Shown in pieces: positions 18,244-26,203 of a stretch of 32,289 nucleotides of DNA. Position 1 is the stretch's first letter. Every line of letters starts with the position of its first letter. The stretch comes from Candidatus Hydrogenedens terephthalaticus JGI OTU-1 (GTDB lineage Bacteria; Hydrogenedentota; Hydrogenedentia; Hydrogenedentales; Hydrogenedentaceae): positions 16,108-48,396 of the forward strand of contig AWNW01000018.1 of assembly GCA_000493945.1 (NCBI GenBank), given 5' to 3'. A model generated the notes under the pieces. It saw only the letters and a list, made by a program, of their open reading frames with translations, made no database searches and was not told the DNA's origin. The translations under genes and the position numbers were made by a program.

Positions 18244-19068
18244 ATGCAATGGTTGTATCAGGAATATTGGAAGAAAAATAAAGATTCGAGAAGAATTCGC
18301 AAAGCGTTTTTGTTCTCGATACTTTTCCATATTGTTATATTTGTCCCTTTTTATTTTTATAAATTTAGGACACCAGAACCCATACCTTTAGTTTTTCAAG
18401 TTTCATTAGAAAATCCTGTTCCGGATAAACCTATAACACAAGAAACTCCACCCGAACCCCCAAAACCGGAACCCCCGAAACCTGAACCTCCAAAGCCCGA
18501 ACCACCCAAACCTGAGCCACCTAAACCGGAGCCCAAGCCTGAGCCGCCCAAGCCTGAGCCAAAACCCGAGCCCAAGCCGGAACCCAAGCCGGAACCCAAG
18601 CCCGAACCAAAACCTCAGCCCAAGCCTAAACCAGAGAAAAAACCTCCGGAAGAAAAACCGAAGGAGAAGCCAGAACCCAAGAAGGAGCAACCCCCTCCAA
18701 AAAAGCAAGAACAACCGCCTAAGCCTGAACCTACCCCAGCTCCTTCTGCACCTAAAGCACAGGTAGCAAATCCTTTACCCCCGGAATTGGAATGGTGGGC
18801 AAGACAGGTCCAAAGAAAGATAGAGTCTGCGTGGGATATTCCGAGTGGTGTGAAGATTGATAAGGAAAATAATGTCGCGGAGGTTTCTTTCTGGGTAAAT
18901 AGGAATGGGGAACTGATTGAGCAACCCGTAGTTACAAAACAAGCCAGTGACCCTGAATTGGGGGAATCTGGGGTAAGAGCAATACTACTCGCGGCTCCAT
19001 TTCCTCGTTTTCCAGATGGCTTTAACAAAGATGAACAACTTGTTGTTTATGCCTTTTCTCTGGAATAG
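18244..19068 (+). CDS. TolA/TonB-like energy transducer
   Basis: The 274-aa protein has a short basic cytoplasmic N-terminus, one membrane helix (about 21-40), a long periplasmic spacer made of Pro-Glu-Pro-Lys repeats (about 68-160), and a C-terminal domain (about 185-274: WWARQVQRKIESAWDIP, then VSFWVNRNGELIEQPVV). The C-terminal domain belongs to the TonB/TolA fold. It would carry energy from an inner-membrane motor across the periplasm. The immediate next gene is tolB, so a TolA role is favoured over TonB, but no TolQ/TolR or Pal gene is in the window. The ribosome binding site AAGGAGGG (18221-18228) is unusually far, 15 bases, from the first ATG; no better in-frame start exists between them. 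Confidence 0.8.
   Translation: MQWLYQEYWKKNKDSRRIRKAFLFSILFHIVIFVPFYFYKFRTPEPIPLVFQVSLENPVPDKPITQETPPEPPKPEPPKPEPPKPEPPKPEPPKPEPKPEPPKPEPKPEPKPEPKPEPKPEPKPQPKPKPEKKPPEEKPKEKPEPKKEQPPPKKQEQPPKPEPTPAPSAPKAQVANPLPPELEWWARQVQRKIESAWDIPSGVKIDKENNVAEVSFWVNRNGELIEQPVVTKQASDPELGESGVRAILLAAPFPRFPDGFNKDEQLVVYAFSLE
18449..18645 (+). repeat. Coding repeat: Pro-Glu-Pro-Lys spacer
   Basis: Tandem degenerate 9- to 12-bp units (encoding PEPPK and PEPK) make up the periplasmic spacer of the TolA/TonB-like protein. The C-rich, repetitive DNA stands out from the AT-rich surroundings, produces long open frames on the opposite strand, and is prone to copy-number change and assembly error. Confidence 0.85.
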
Positions 19069-19099
19069 GTAATGAGATAATAGAAATACACATCTTAAA

Positions 19100-19128
19100 T
19101 GTAAACAGGGTTAATTTTTAGATATAAT
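19100..19128 (+). promoter_or_regulatory. Candidate promoter for tolB
   Basis: A perfect TATAAT lies at 19123-19128 with a weak -35 (TGTAAA, 19100-19105) at 17 bp. It would give tolB its own transcript with a leader of about 40 nt, in addition to read-through from the upstream gene. Confidence 0.4.
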
Positions 19129-19173
19129 ACTTCTGAATAATAATTCTTTAGATTTTTAGTAAAGGAGTTGTAA

Positions 19174-20505
19174 ATGAGAAAAAAACAATTTTTTATCATA
19201 ATGTTATTATCTTTTTTATCACTTGGAATATTATTTGATGTAGTGGCACAAGATGCAATTCGTCTTCAATCTGTAAGAGGAATGGATAGAAGGATTTTAA
19301 TTGCGGTTCCACCTTTTTGTCCGGATACCCCTGATTTGAGTGGTGTTGCTGTAGAGTTGTCAGAAGTTATGGCTTATGACCTGGAATTTTCAGGATTATT
19401 TATTTTACTACCACGAGAACGCTATCCGATTGGTTTTGTTGCTCTGGACAAAGATGTGGCAAGCATTAACTTTGATGCGTGGCGTGCTACGAAAGCAGAA
19501 TTTCTGTTGTATGGTCTTGTCAAAAAAGAAGTCGGAAAATATGTATGCCAATTTCGTCTATTAGACCTTCTTTCGGGTAATCAAGTAGTCGGGAAGGAGG
19601 TTCGTGTTGATATTTCTAATTCTCGTTTGGCGTCGCACCGATTTTCTGAGGAGGTAATCGCTTTTGTTGATGGAATCCCCGGGTCAGGAACAAGTCAAAT
19701 TTGTTTTACAGGTATTGTAGGAAAAAATAAAGAGTTATTTATTGCAGATTATGATGGCGCCAATGTAAAACAAATTACAGAACATGGTTCTATTTCAATA
19801 AAACCTAAAGTTTCTCCGGATGGGATGAAGATTGCGTATCTGTCTTATAAGGATAGGTATTCTTTTTTGTATGTTTTTGACCGTTTAACAGGTAAGGTTA
19901 CGCCATTATCAAAAGAGGTAGGATTAAATTCAGCACCATCATGGTTTCCTGATGGAAATCGGTTAGCGATGACTTTAAGTAAGGACGCGAATATGGAAAT
20001 TTATATCCGTAATATGGATGGTAGTAACCCCGTTCGTATTACAAGAAATAAAGATGCAGACACTTCGCCTTGTATTTCACCAGATGGATCCAGAATGGCA
20101 TTTGTAAGTGACCGTGGTGGAAATCCCCAGATTTATGTGATGGGTATTGACGGAGGTGATGCCCGTCGTATTTCATATCAGGGAGGAAATTCGTATGACC
20201 CCGCGTGGTCACCCGATGGAAAAATGATTGCCTATGTTGTGGAACAAAGGGGAGAAGGTTTTGAAATTTATGTAATGGATGCAGATGGGGCTAATCCACG
20301 AAGATTAACAAATTCTTATGGTAACAATGAGTCTCCTACATGGTCACCCGATTCACGACATGTAATGTTTTGCTCTACAAGGAATGGACGCTGGGAATTA
20401 TGGACTGTGAATGTAAAGACAGGGGAAGAACGACGCGTCCCTAATTTAAGAATGGAGGCACAGGGACCTTCCTGGGGACCCCGTATGAAAAGTGATAGCA
20501 AATAG
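19174..20505 (+). CDS. tolB: Periplasmic Tol system protein TolB
   Basis: The 443-aa protein has a signal peptide (cleavage near residue 25, VVAQD). The TolB N-terminal domain (about 30-160, with FELLG-like YGLVKKEVGKY and RLLDLLSGNQVVG) is followed by a beta propeller of repeated blades (about 185-435) with SPDGMKIAY, SPDGSRMAFVSDRGG, SPDGKMIAYV and SPDSRHVMF repeats. TolB works in the periplasm with Pal and TolA to hold the outer membrane and assist constriction. AAGGAGTTG precedes the ATG. It directly follows the TolA/TonB-like gene, which supports a Tol role for that gene. Pal is not present here. Confidence 0.92.
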   Translation: MRKKQFFIIMLLSFLSLGILFDVVAQDAIRLQSVRGMDRRILIAVPPFCPDTPDLSGVAVELSEVMAYDLEFSGLFILLPRERYPIGFVALDKDVASINFDAWRATKAEFLLYGLVKKEVGKYVCQFRLLDLLSGNQVVGKEVRVDISNSRLASHRFSEEVIAFVDGIPGSGTSQICFTGIVGKNKELFIADYDGANVKQITEHGSISIKPKVSPDGMKIAYLSYKDRYSFLYVFDRLTGKVTPLSKEVGLNSAPSWFPDGNRLAMTLSKDANMEIYIRNMDGSNPVRITRNKDADTSPCISPDGSRMAFVSDRGGNPQIYVMGIDGGDARRISYQGGNSYDPAWSPDGKMIAYVVEQRGEGFEIYVMDADGANPRRLTNSYGNNESPTWSPDSRHVMFCSTRNGRWELWTVNVKTGEERRVPNLRMEAQGPSWGPRMKSDSK

Positions 20506-20544
20506 AATATTGCTAAGAGATAATTAATAGTAAAGGTTCAGATT

Positions 20545-21012
20545 ATGCCACGGCACAGTGGAGAAAAATTAATTGTTCAAAATCGCCGTGCTCATTTTGA
20601 TTATGAAATATTCGAGCGATATGAAGCAGGAATTGCATTAAAAGGCACAGAAGTAAAGTCTCTGAGAACTTCGGGTAGTATGTCCGTACAGGATGCTTAT
20701 GTAGATTATGAAGAGGGAGAATTATTTCTTGTTAATGCTTATATTCGTCCCTATGAACAGGGGAATATCTTGAATCATGACCCCCATCGTAAGAGAAAAT
20801 TATTACTTCATAAACGCGAAATAATTCGTTTAGGCAAGAGGATTGAAGAGAAAGGTTTAACTGTAATTCCATTACGGGTTTATTTTAAGAATGGTCTGGT
20901 AAAAGTAGAGATAGGATTGGGTCGTGGTAAGAAGGTTATTGATAAACGAGAAGACATAAAAAAGAAGGACACACAGCGAGAAATTGAACGGGTCGTAAAA
21001 AGATACCGATAA
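20545..21012 (+). CDS. smpB: SsrA-binding protein SmpB
   Basis: The 155-aa protein matches SmpB throughout: NRRAHFDYEIFERYEAGIALKGTEVKSLR near the start, the VNAYIRPYEQGN and HDPHRKRKLLLHK blocks, VIPLRVYFKNGLVKVEIGLGRGKK, and the basic C-terminal tail DKREDIKKKDTQREIERVVK. It carries tmRNA into stalled ribosomes for trans-translation. The tmRNA gene itself is not visible in this window. It lies 39 bp after tolB on the same strand. Confidence 0.96.
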   Translation: MPRHSGEKLIVQNRRAHFDYEIFERYEAGIALKGTEVKSLRTSGSMSVQDAYVDYEEGELFLVNAYIRPYEQGNILNHDPHRKRKLLLHKREIIRLGKRIEEKGLTVIPLRVYFKNGLVKVEIGLGRGKKVIDKREDIKKKDTQREIERVVKRYR

Positions 21013-21051
21013 CTATTTGTTTATCGTTTTATAAACCGATGGAGGTTAATT

Positions 21052-21426
21052 ATGGAAATAAATGAACAGAAAAGAGTAAATCCGATTAAGTGGGAACCCA
21101 AAGATTTTTGGCTTCAATATATCGGTTCTATGACACCTTCGGCATTCTTAAAAATCTCCGGAGTTTATAGCCCTTATAGAGCGGTTGAAAAGCATTTGAG
21201 GAAACTATCTACCTTTTATGGTATTGTGCGGAGGAATACATGGAAAGAAACATTCAGCGAACCTCTGCAATTTAATTATGAAGAGGTGTATTGGGGTATT
21301 ATTGCCTATTTGAAAGAGACTGAAAACGAATGGAAACAAGAATGGAAAGAATTCTGGCTTGCTCAGGACGATGATGACCCGTTAAGTGAGAACAATGTTC
21401 CTAAACCATCAGAAACACATAACTGA
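21052..21426 (+). CDS. Uncharacterised 124-aa protein
   Basis: A good ribosome binding site (GGAGGTTAAT) fixes the ATG start. The product is soluble, with no signal peptide or membrane segment, is rich in aromatic residues (several Trp in KWEPKDFWLQY and EWKQEWKEFWL), and ends in an acidic, probably disordered tail (DDDDP then polar residues). The pattern of helices suggests a small helical domain. I do not recognise the family. It sits between smpB and a DUF434-type gene on the same strand, 39 bp and 17 bp away respectively, so it may belong to that transcript. Confidence 0.7.
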   Translation: MEINEQKRVNPIKWEPKDFWLQYIGSMTPSAFLKISGVYSPYRAVEKHLRKLSTFYGIVRRNTWKETFSEPLQFNYEEVYWGIIAYLKETENEWKQEWKEFWLAQDDDDPLSENNVPKPSETHN

Positions 21427-21443
21427 ATATTAACCATTTGAAA

Positions 21444-22169
21444 ATGAGCCGTCAACGACATCGGGGAATGAACCCCGAAGATGAGAAACTATTTACTCCC
21501 GAACAGATGGTTCTATTGGGAAAAGCCGTTGAAGACTTGTCCTATCTTTATACACGGGGTTACTCAGAAAAAATAGCGTTGAAAATGGTCGGTGACCATT
21601 ATCAACTAAAAAGCCGACAAAGGCTGGTGATACAAAGGGCAGTATGTTCAGATGCTTCTTTAAGGATTCGCAAAAGGAATGAAGTTGGGGAGTATATAAA
21701 AAAAGGAGAGCAATTTCTTATAGATGGGTATAATCTCCTAATTACTGTAGAAAGTCTGTTATCTGGGGGAATATTAATTTGTGGGAGAGATGGTTGCATT
21801 CGTGATATAGCCAGTTTACATGGTACCTATCACAAAGTTGAGGAGACTATACCTGCTATTCATTGGATAGGTGAACGCTTGTCCATTCTTGAGCCTTCTG
21901 AGGTAATCTGGTTTATAGATAAACCTATATCCAATAGTAAAAGATTGGCAGATTTAATTGAAGTAAATTTTAAAGAACAAGGATGGATGTGTAAAGTAGA
22001 AGTTGTGAACAATCCGGATTATGAAATTGTAAAGAGAGATGGTATTGCTATCTCTTCGGATAGTTGGATTCTTGATAGAGTTCACTATTGGCTAAATTTC
22101 GTTTCACGAAATATAAAGAATTCATGGGAAACATTAAAAATACTTGATTTTTCAATAGAATTTGAGTAG
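21444..22169 (+). CDS. DUF434-type protein
   Basis: The roughly 241-aa protein resembles DUF434 proteins. An N-terminal helical part (MNPEDEKLFTPEQMVLLGKAVEDL, then YLYTRGYSEKIALKMVGDHY) is followed by the core GYNLLITVESLLSGG with CGRDGCIRDIASLHGTY, and a C-terminal alpha/beta region with a conserved-looking FIDKPISNSKR. The DGYN start and later Asp residues recall a PIN-like or NYN-like nuclease layout, but activity is unproven. I chose the ATG at 21444; a TTG two codons earlier (21438) is also possible, and neither has a clear ribosome binding site. It ends 8 bp from the convergent histidine kinase. Confidence 0.7.
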   Translation: MSRQRHRGMNPEDEKLFTPEQMVLLGKAVEDLSYLYTRGYSEKIALKMVGDHYQLKSRQRLVIQRAVCSDASLRIRKRNEVGEYIKKGEQFLIDGYNLLITVESLLSGGILICGRDGCIRDIASLHGTYHKVEETIPAIHWIGERLSILEPSEVIWFIDKPISNSKRLADLIEVNFKEQGWMCKVEVVNNPDYEIVKRDGIAISSDSWILDRVHYWLNFVSRNIKNSWETLKILDFSIEFE

Positions 22170-22177
22170 GAATAAGG

Positions 22178-24595
22178 CTATTGTAAATAATTCTTTAAAT
22201 TTTTACTTAGAGTGTTGATGTTATAGGGTTTTGTCAGGAAGCCTTGAATCGGAAAGTCTAAATCACTTTCGTTGAGGGTATGTTGTGAAAATCCTGAACT
22301 GAGGAAGATGGGAAGATTGGGGAATTCGGATCGAATGGTTCGGGCTACATCGGTTCCATCTAAATGAGGCATGGTTATATCCAAAATGACGGCAGAAAGT
22401 TCATGTTTATGTTGATTAAAGAGTTGAAGTGCTTCACGACCGTCTCTGGCTGTAATTACAGTAAATCCCATTTTTTCAAGCATTTTTGTGGTAACTTGTA
22501 AGACCACAGGTTCATCATCCGCAAAGAGGATAAGACCCTTACTTTTCCATGAGGTTAAATCATCCTGTTCTTGTGGTTGTTCTTCTATTTCATGGATTGC
22601 AGGGAAGAACAATTTAAATGTAGTTCCTTTTCCTACTTCGCTGTAAACTTTTACCGTGCCATTATGAGCACGAAGGATGCCCATAATTGTGGATAGACCC
22701 AAACCTCTACCAAAATTCTTTGTCGTAAAAAATGGGTCAAATATTTTTGATACTATTTCAGGGGACATACCGCAGCCGTTGTCAGACACTTCCAGATAAA
22801 CATATTTTTTCTTTTCAATTCCCTCCTGAAACCAGGTTGTGCGAATATAACTTTCTGTAAAATCTATGACCCCTGTTTTTATATGTATAACCCCACTTCG
22901 CTTGCCTATGGCATCGGATGCATTAATCACAAGATTGAGAAGAACAGAACGAAGTTGTCCAATTTCTCCATTGATAAATGGAATATCTGGAGTAAGAGAT
23001 AAATTTAATAATATTTTTTTTGAAATACTAACTTTTAATAGATTTTCAGTTTCCTTAATGATAAGATTTAAGTTACAGGGTTGGTGAGGTTGTTGTTTGC
23101 TCCCTGCGAAAGTAAGTAACTGACGGCATAATTCCCCGGCATTTTTTATGACTTCTTCCATTTCCAGTAAATAATTCTTAATAGCAGAGGGATTATTTAT
23201 TTCTTCTTTGGCTAATTCCGCATTTCCCATAATTGCCATGAGGTAATTATTAAAATCATGGGCAACAGAACTCGAAAGTATACCTAAACTTTCTAATTTT
23301 TGTGTATGTTGAAGTTGTTCTTGAAATTGTTCTTTTTCTTCTTGTATTTTTTTAATTTCTGAAATATCCCTAAATAGTACAAGAATTAAAGGATCTCTAT
23401 TTGAGAAACGAATAAAACGATGAATGACTCGCAAAGTTAATAGATTTCCTTGTTTGTTTTTCTCTACTACTTCAATTTCTGATAAGGGATGGGTGTCGTC
23501 ACTTTGCGAAATTTGTTTGTTTAATTCAGGGATAAAGTTTTCTATGGATTTAAAGAGAACTTCATCAATATTCCACCCTAATATTTCTTCACTGGCTTTG
23601 TTCCAGAATTCGATGTTCCCTTCTTCATTGATTGCGATAATTCCTATCGGTGCAGAATCAATCAAAGTCTTTAATAAAGACATAGTTTCGTTAAGAGTGT
23701 TTATTAGTGATTTTAATTCAGTTATATCCTCATACATCCCTAATACGCCGTAAGGGGTACCTCCTGGACCTAAAAGGGGTATTTTACTCGTCCGTAGCCA
23801 AATTTGTTTGCCATCGGGAGTTGTTTGTGGCTCTTCATAAAATATTTTAGGTTTACCCGATTCGATAACTTCACGGTCATCTTTTCGATAAAGTTCTGCT
23901 TCGGGTTTCCATGGAAATTCATAATCTGTTTTACCGATAACCTCTTCCGCACTGTTTTTCCCTGCATCTTTTGCAAAGGCAAGATTACAGCCTAAGTAAT
24001 GAAGATTTGTATCTTTCCAAAAAACACGAACAGGTAGTAAGTCCAGGACAATCCGTATAAACTTCATTGTTTGTTCTATTTCATCATCTTTTCCTCTTCT
24101 TTCATCTAAGTTCTCGATACAAACGAAAAAACCATAAAGGGAATCCGAGTTATTTTCTGGAATTGGGATTAGATGGACAAGAGCCCTGAAAATAGATTGG
24201 TCTTTTTTTATATAAAATTTTTCAAATATGAAAGTTTTATTGTTCGATGAAAAAGGTTGCTTTATTACTTCTTGAAAAAGAGTTAGTTCCTGGTCAAGAT
24301 TTTCAGGTGTCGTTAAGTCTTGCCATGTAAGTTTTGAGAATTCCTCTTTTGTGAAGCCAAAAAGAGAACACAAAGCAGGATTTGCTTCCACCCAATAGCC
24401 GGCTATGTTGGTAATTCCTATTGGGATATTGAATTGGTGTATGAAGTTATATATTAAGGGGTGTTGATGAAAGGGTTTTAGTGGTTCTGGGAGTAGGTGC
24501 GTATAGTCATATATAAAAAGATTTTCTTTTTGGGGATTTAATTCAGATTTTGGAAAAGTTAACTGACACCAGAAATATTTGAAACCTCTGAACAA
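22178..24595 (-). CDS. Soluble hybrid sensor histidine kinase (PAS-PAS-PAS-HisKA-HATPase-REC)
   Basis: The 805-aa protein has three PAS domains (about 60-165, 180-295, 305-415), a HisKA dimer helix with phosphoacceptor His446 (SVAHDFNN), and an ATPase domain with N box Asn558, DNGCGM (605-610) and GRGLGLS (629-635). The C-terminal receiver has an acidic pair Asp693/Asp694, phospho-acceptor Asp739 and Lys789. No membrane segment is present, so it senses a cytoplasmic signal. The receiver lacks an output domain, so a phosphorelay partner is needed; none is nearby. The start is odd: the only usable codon is a TTG at 24595 with no ribosome binding site, and no ATG occurs before about residue 177. 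The gene abuts the transposase region, so it may be 5'-truncated. Confidence 0.85.
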   Translation of the reverse strand: MFRGFKYFWCQLTFPKSELNPQKENLFIYDYTHLLPEPLKPFHQHPLIYNFIHQFNIPIGITNIAGYWVEANPALCSLFGFTKEEFSKLTWQDLTTPENLDQELTLFQEVIKQPFSSNNKTFIFEKFYIKKDQSIFRALVHLIPIPENNSDSLYGFFVCIENLDERRGKDDEIEQTMKFIRIVLDLLPVRVFWKDTNLHYLGCNLAFAKDAGKNSAEEVIGKTDYEFPWKPEAELYRKDDREVIESGKPKIFYEEPQTTPDGKQIWLRTSKIPLLGPGGTPYGVLGMYEDITELKSLINTLNETMSLLKTLIDSAPIGIIAINEEGNIEFWNKASEEILGWNIDEVLFKSIENFIPELNKQISQSDDTHPLSEIEVVEKNKQGNLLTLRVIHRFIRFSNRDPLILVLFRDISEIKKIQEEKEQFQEQLQHTQKLESLGILSSSVAHDFNNYLMAIMGNAELAKEEINNPSAIKNYLLEMEEVIKNAGELCRQLLTFAGSKQQPHQPCNLNLIIKETENLLKVSISKKILLNLSLTPDIPFINGEIGQLRSVLLNLVINASDAIGKRSGVIHIKTGVIDFTESYIRTTWFQEGIEKKKYVYLEVSDNGCGMSPEIVSKIFDPFFTTKNFGRGLGLSTIMGILRAHNGTVKVYSEVGKGTTFKLFFPAIHEIEEQPQEQDDLTSWKSKGLILFADDEPVVLQVTTKMLEKMGFTVITARDGREALQLFNQHKHELSAVILDITMPHLDGTDVARTIRSEFPNLPIFLSSGFSQHTLNESDLDFPIQGFLTKPYNINTLSKNLKNYLQ

Positions 24596-24607
24596 ATAGG
24601 GTTTTTA

Positions 24608-24757
24608 GTTTTTGGATTAAACTGTAAAATGATTATACCGTTTTTGGAGAGAAAAAATCGCTTTGGGAAGGAAAAATCTTTTTCTATAACCAATAATTAA
24701 GTTTTTCTTATCGCTTTTTTTGTTCTTTTTTCCTTTTTTTTATCTCCTTTTATTCTT
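24608..24757. other. AT-rich spacer between histidine kinase and transposase
   Basis: This 150-bp stretch has long T runs on the plus strand. It carries a TATAAT on the minus strand (24632-24637) that could serve the kinase, but no recognisable -35. GGAGAGAAAAAA (24646) and TTTTATCTCC (24738-24747) form an imperfect inverted repeat of low complexity. No sigma region 4 coding sequence is found here, which is where it should be if the IS had simply inserted into the sigma gene. Confidence 0.5.
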
Positions 24758-25642
24758 TTAAGCACACGCCACCTGCACTCCCTTCTTTATCATCCCATAG
24801 CACCGCTTCAAATTATACATCGCCATCAATAAAAAGTGATACGCTCCGTTCTTTTCTAAGCCCCGGAACCGACATACCCGATACCCCATCCACCTCTTTA
24901 TTATCGCAAAGGGCAATTCTACAATCCCTCGAACCTTCGCTATCTCCTTATTCTCTTTCTTCACCGCCTCCGATAATTCCCCTTCCCCTCGTACTCGCCT
25001 CCGTATCACCCGATACTTTATACCACGCTCCTTACACTTCGCCTCCCGTTCCTTCGACATATACCCGCTGTCTCCATACAATTCCTCTACCTCCACACCT
25101 TCCAGCAATTCCTCCAACTGCTGACTATCATGCACCGACGCCGAACTCGTGCTTATTCGCTTGACCAAACCTCGCCTGTCTGTTAGGATGTGTAACTTGT
25201 AGCCATAATAAATCTGTTCTCGTTTTTTCGTATACCCCGCCTCCTCATCATATTCCTGCTTCTCCTTCTTACCCCCTTCGACCTCCTTCAGCCTCGGTCT
25301 CGCCGTCGAAATTATCGTCGCATCTACTATCTGACCTCCTCGCAATACCAACCCTTGCTCATCCATCTTACTTCGAACCAAGTCAAATATCCACTTCATT
25401 AACCCCATTCGTATCATCTTATTCCGAAACTTACATAGCGTCGTCTCATCCGGCACTACTCCCTCCATCCCAATACCTAAAAAAGAACGAAAGGATAACC
25501 TATCTCCTATCAATTCCTCCGTCTGCGGGTCCGATAAAGCATACCACGCTTGTAAAAACAAACTGCCAACTAATACCCGACACGGAAGCGAAGGACGACC
25601 TTGCTGACCCCGGTTCGGCTTATACACCCCTACCTCAATACA
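24758..25642 (-). mobile_element. IS5-family insertion sequence remnant (transposase part)
   Basis: The transposase-coding part is richer in G and C than its surroundings, with long C/T-rich tracts on the plus strand and different codon use, as expected for a mobile gene. I could not find matching terminal inverted repeats or a target duplication: the outer sequences at about 24600-24760 and about 25640-25700 do not pair. The element therefore looks incomplete, at least at its right (5') end, where it runs straight into sigma factor sequence. Confidence 0.75.
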
Positions 25643-26203
25643 CTTCCGCTCTACCTCTTCTGGAGAAGGATAAAACGCATCTGTATTTATTTCTCTTGTC
25701 CGCTCGGCTCCGTCATCCTCCGAAATGGCAAAATGGTCTAAAGAGAGGACCTGAACTGTTTGTAAATTAGCAACTGTTTCTTCTATATGTTCTGAACTCA
25801 CTCCTAAAGCATCAGCAATATCACCAATTGTAGGTTCGCCTCCTTTTTCATGCCTTAACTTTTCCGAAACAGCCCCCACTCTTCGAGCCATACTTCTTAA
25901 AGAACGGGGAGCCCAATCCAGAGACCGTATCTGGTCTAAAATAGTTCCGCGTATGCGGATAGACGCATAAGTATTAAACCGTGTTTCCTGCTTGTAATCA
26001 TATCGTTCCATGGCGTCTAACAATCCCACAATTCCCCAACCAATCAAGTCATCTAAATCTATGGAGGGAGGTACATGAATAGCAATCCTACCCGCAATAA
26101 ATCGAACCACAGGCATATATTTGAATATTAATGCCTCGCGTGCTGATTCATCATTTTCTTCTTTATATTTTTGCCAGAGTATTTTTTCTTCGCTGATACT
26201 CAT
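24758..26203 (-). CDS. Truncated flagellar sigma factor (FliA/WhiG type) fused in frame to IS5-family transposase
   Basis: Residues 1 to about 186 are a sigma-28 family protein: region 2 (DLDDLIGWGIVGLLDAMERYDY, FNTYASIRIRGTILDQIRSLDWAPRS) and region 3 (about 105-160). Region 4, which recognises the -35 element, should follow, but from about residue 188 the sequence is a DDE transposase (YKPNRGQQGRPSLPCRVLVG). Catalytic residues Asp294 (VDATI), Asp378 (GDSGY) and Glu429 (R-x3-E-x6-K) are all present. The transposase lacks the first few dozen residues its family usually has. The ATG overlaps the fliN/Y stop (ATGA), as a normal operon gene would. Codon and base use changes sharply near 25640-25690. 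As sigma factor it is probably dead or altered; whether the transposase still works is unclear. Confidence 0.9.
   Translation of the reverse strand: MSISEEKILWQKYKEENDESAREALIFKYMPVVRFIAGRIAIHVPPSIDLDDLIGWGIVGLLDAMERYDYKQETRFNTYASIRIRGTILDQIRSLDWAPRSLRSMARRVGAVSEKLRHEKGGEPTIGDIADALGVSSEHIEETVANLQTVQVLSLDHFAISEDDGAERTREINTDAFYPSPEEVERKCIEVGVYKPNRGQQGRPSLPCRVLVGSLFLQAWYALSDPQTEELIGDRLSFRSFLGIGMEGVVPDETTLCKFRNKMIRMGLMKWIFDLVRSKMDEQGLVLRGGQIVDATIISTARPRLKEVEGGKKEKQEYDEEAGYTKKREQIYYGYKLHILTDRRGLVKRISTSSASVHDSQQLEELLEGVEVEELYGDSGYMSKEREAKCKERGIKYRVIRRRVRGEGELSEAVKKENKEIAKVRGIVELPFAIIKRWMGYRVCRFRGLEKNGAYHFLLMAMYNLKRCYGMIKKGVQVACA

Noticed and set aside
18042..18281. 79-codon frame upstream of the TolA/TonB-like gene
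   Set aside because: It lies in AT-rich leader DNA, has no ribosome binding site, runs into the start of the next gene in another frame, and its composition is not protein-like.
18396..19028. Long minus-strand frames opposite the TolA/TonB-like gene
   Set aside because: They are Gly/Leu/Phe-rich mirror images of the Pro-Glu-Pro-Lys repeat and have no independent start signals.
24646..24747. Imperfect inverted repeat GGAGAGAAAAAA / TTTTATCTCC as a possible IS end pair
   Set aside because: Both arms lie on the same side of the transposase and are low-complexity purine or pyrimidine tracts; a true terminal repeat should have its partner near 25640, where none is seen.
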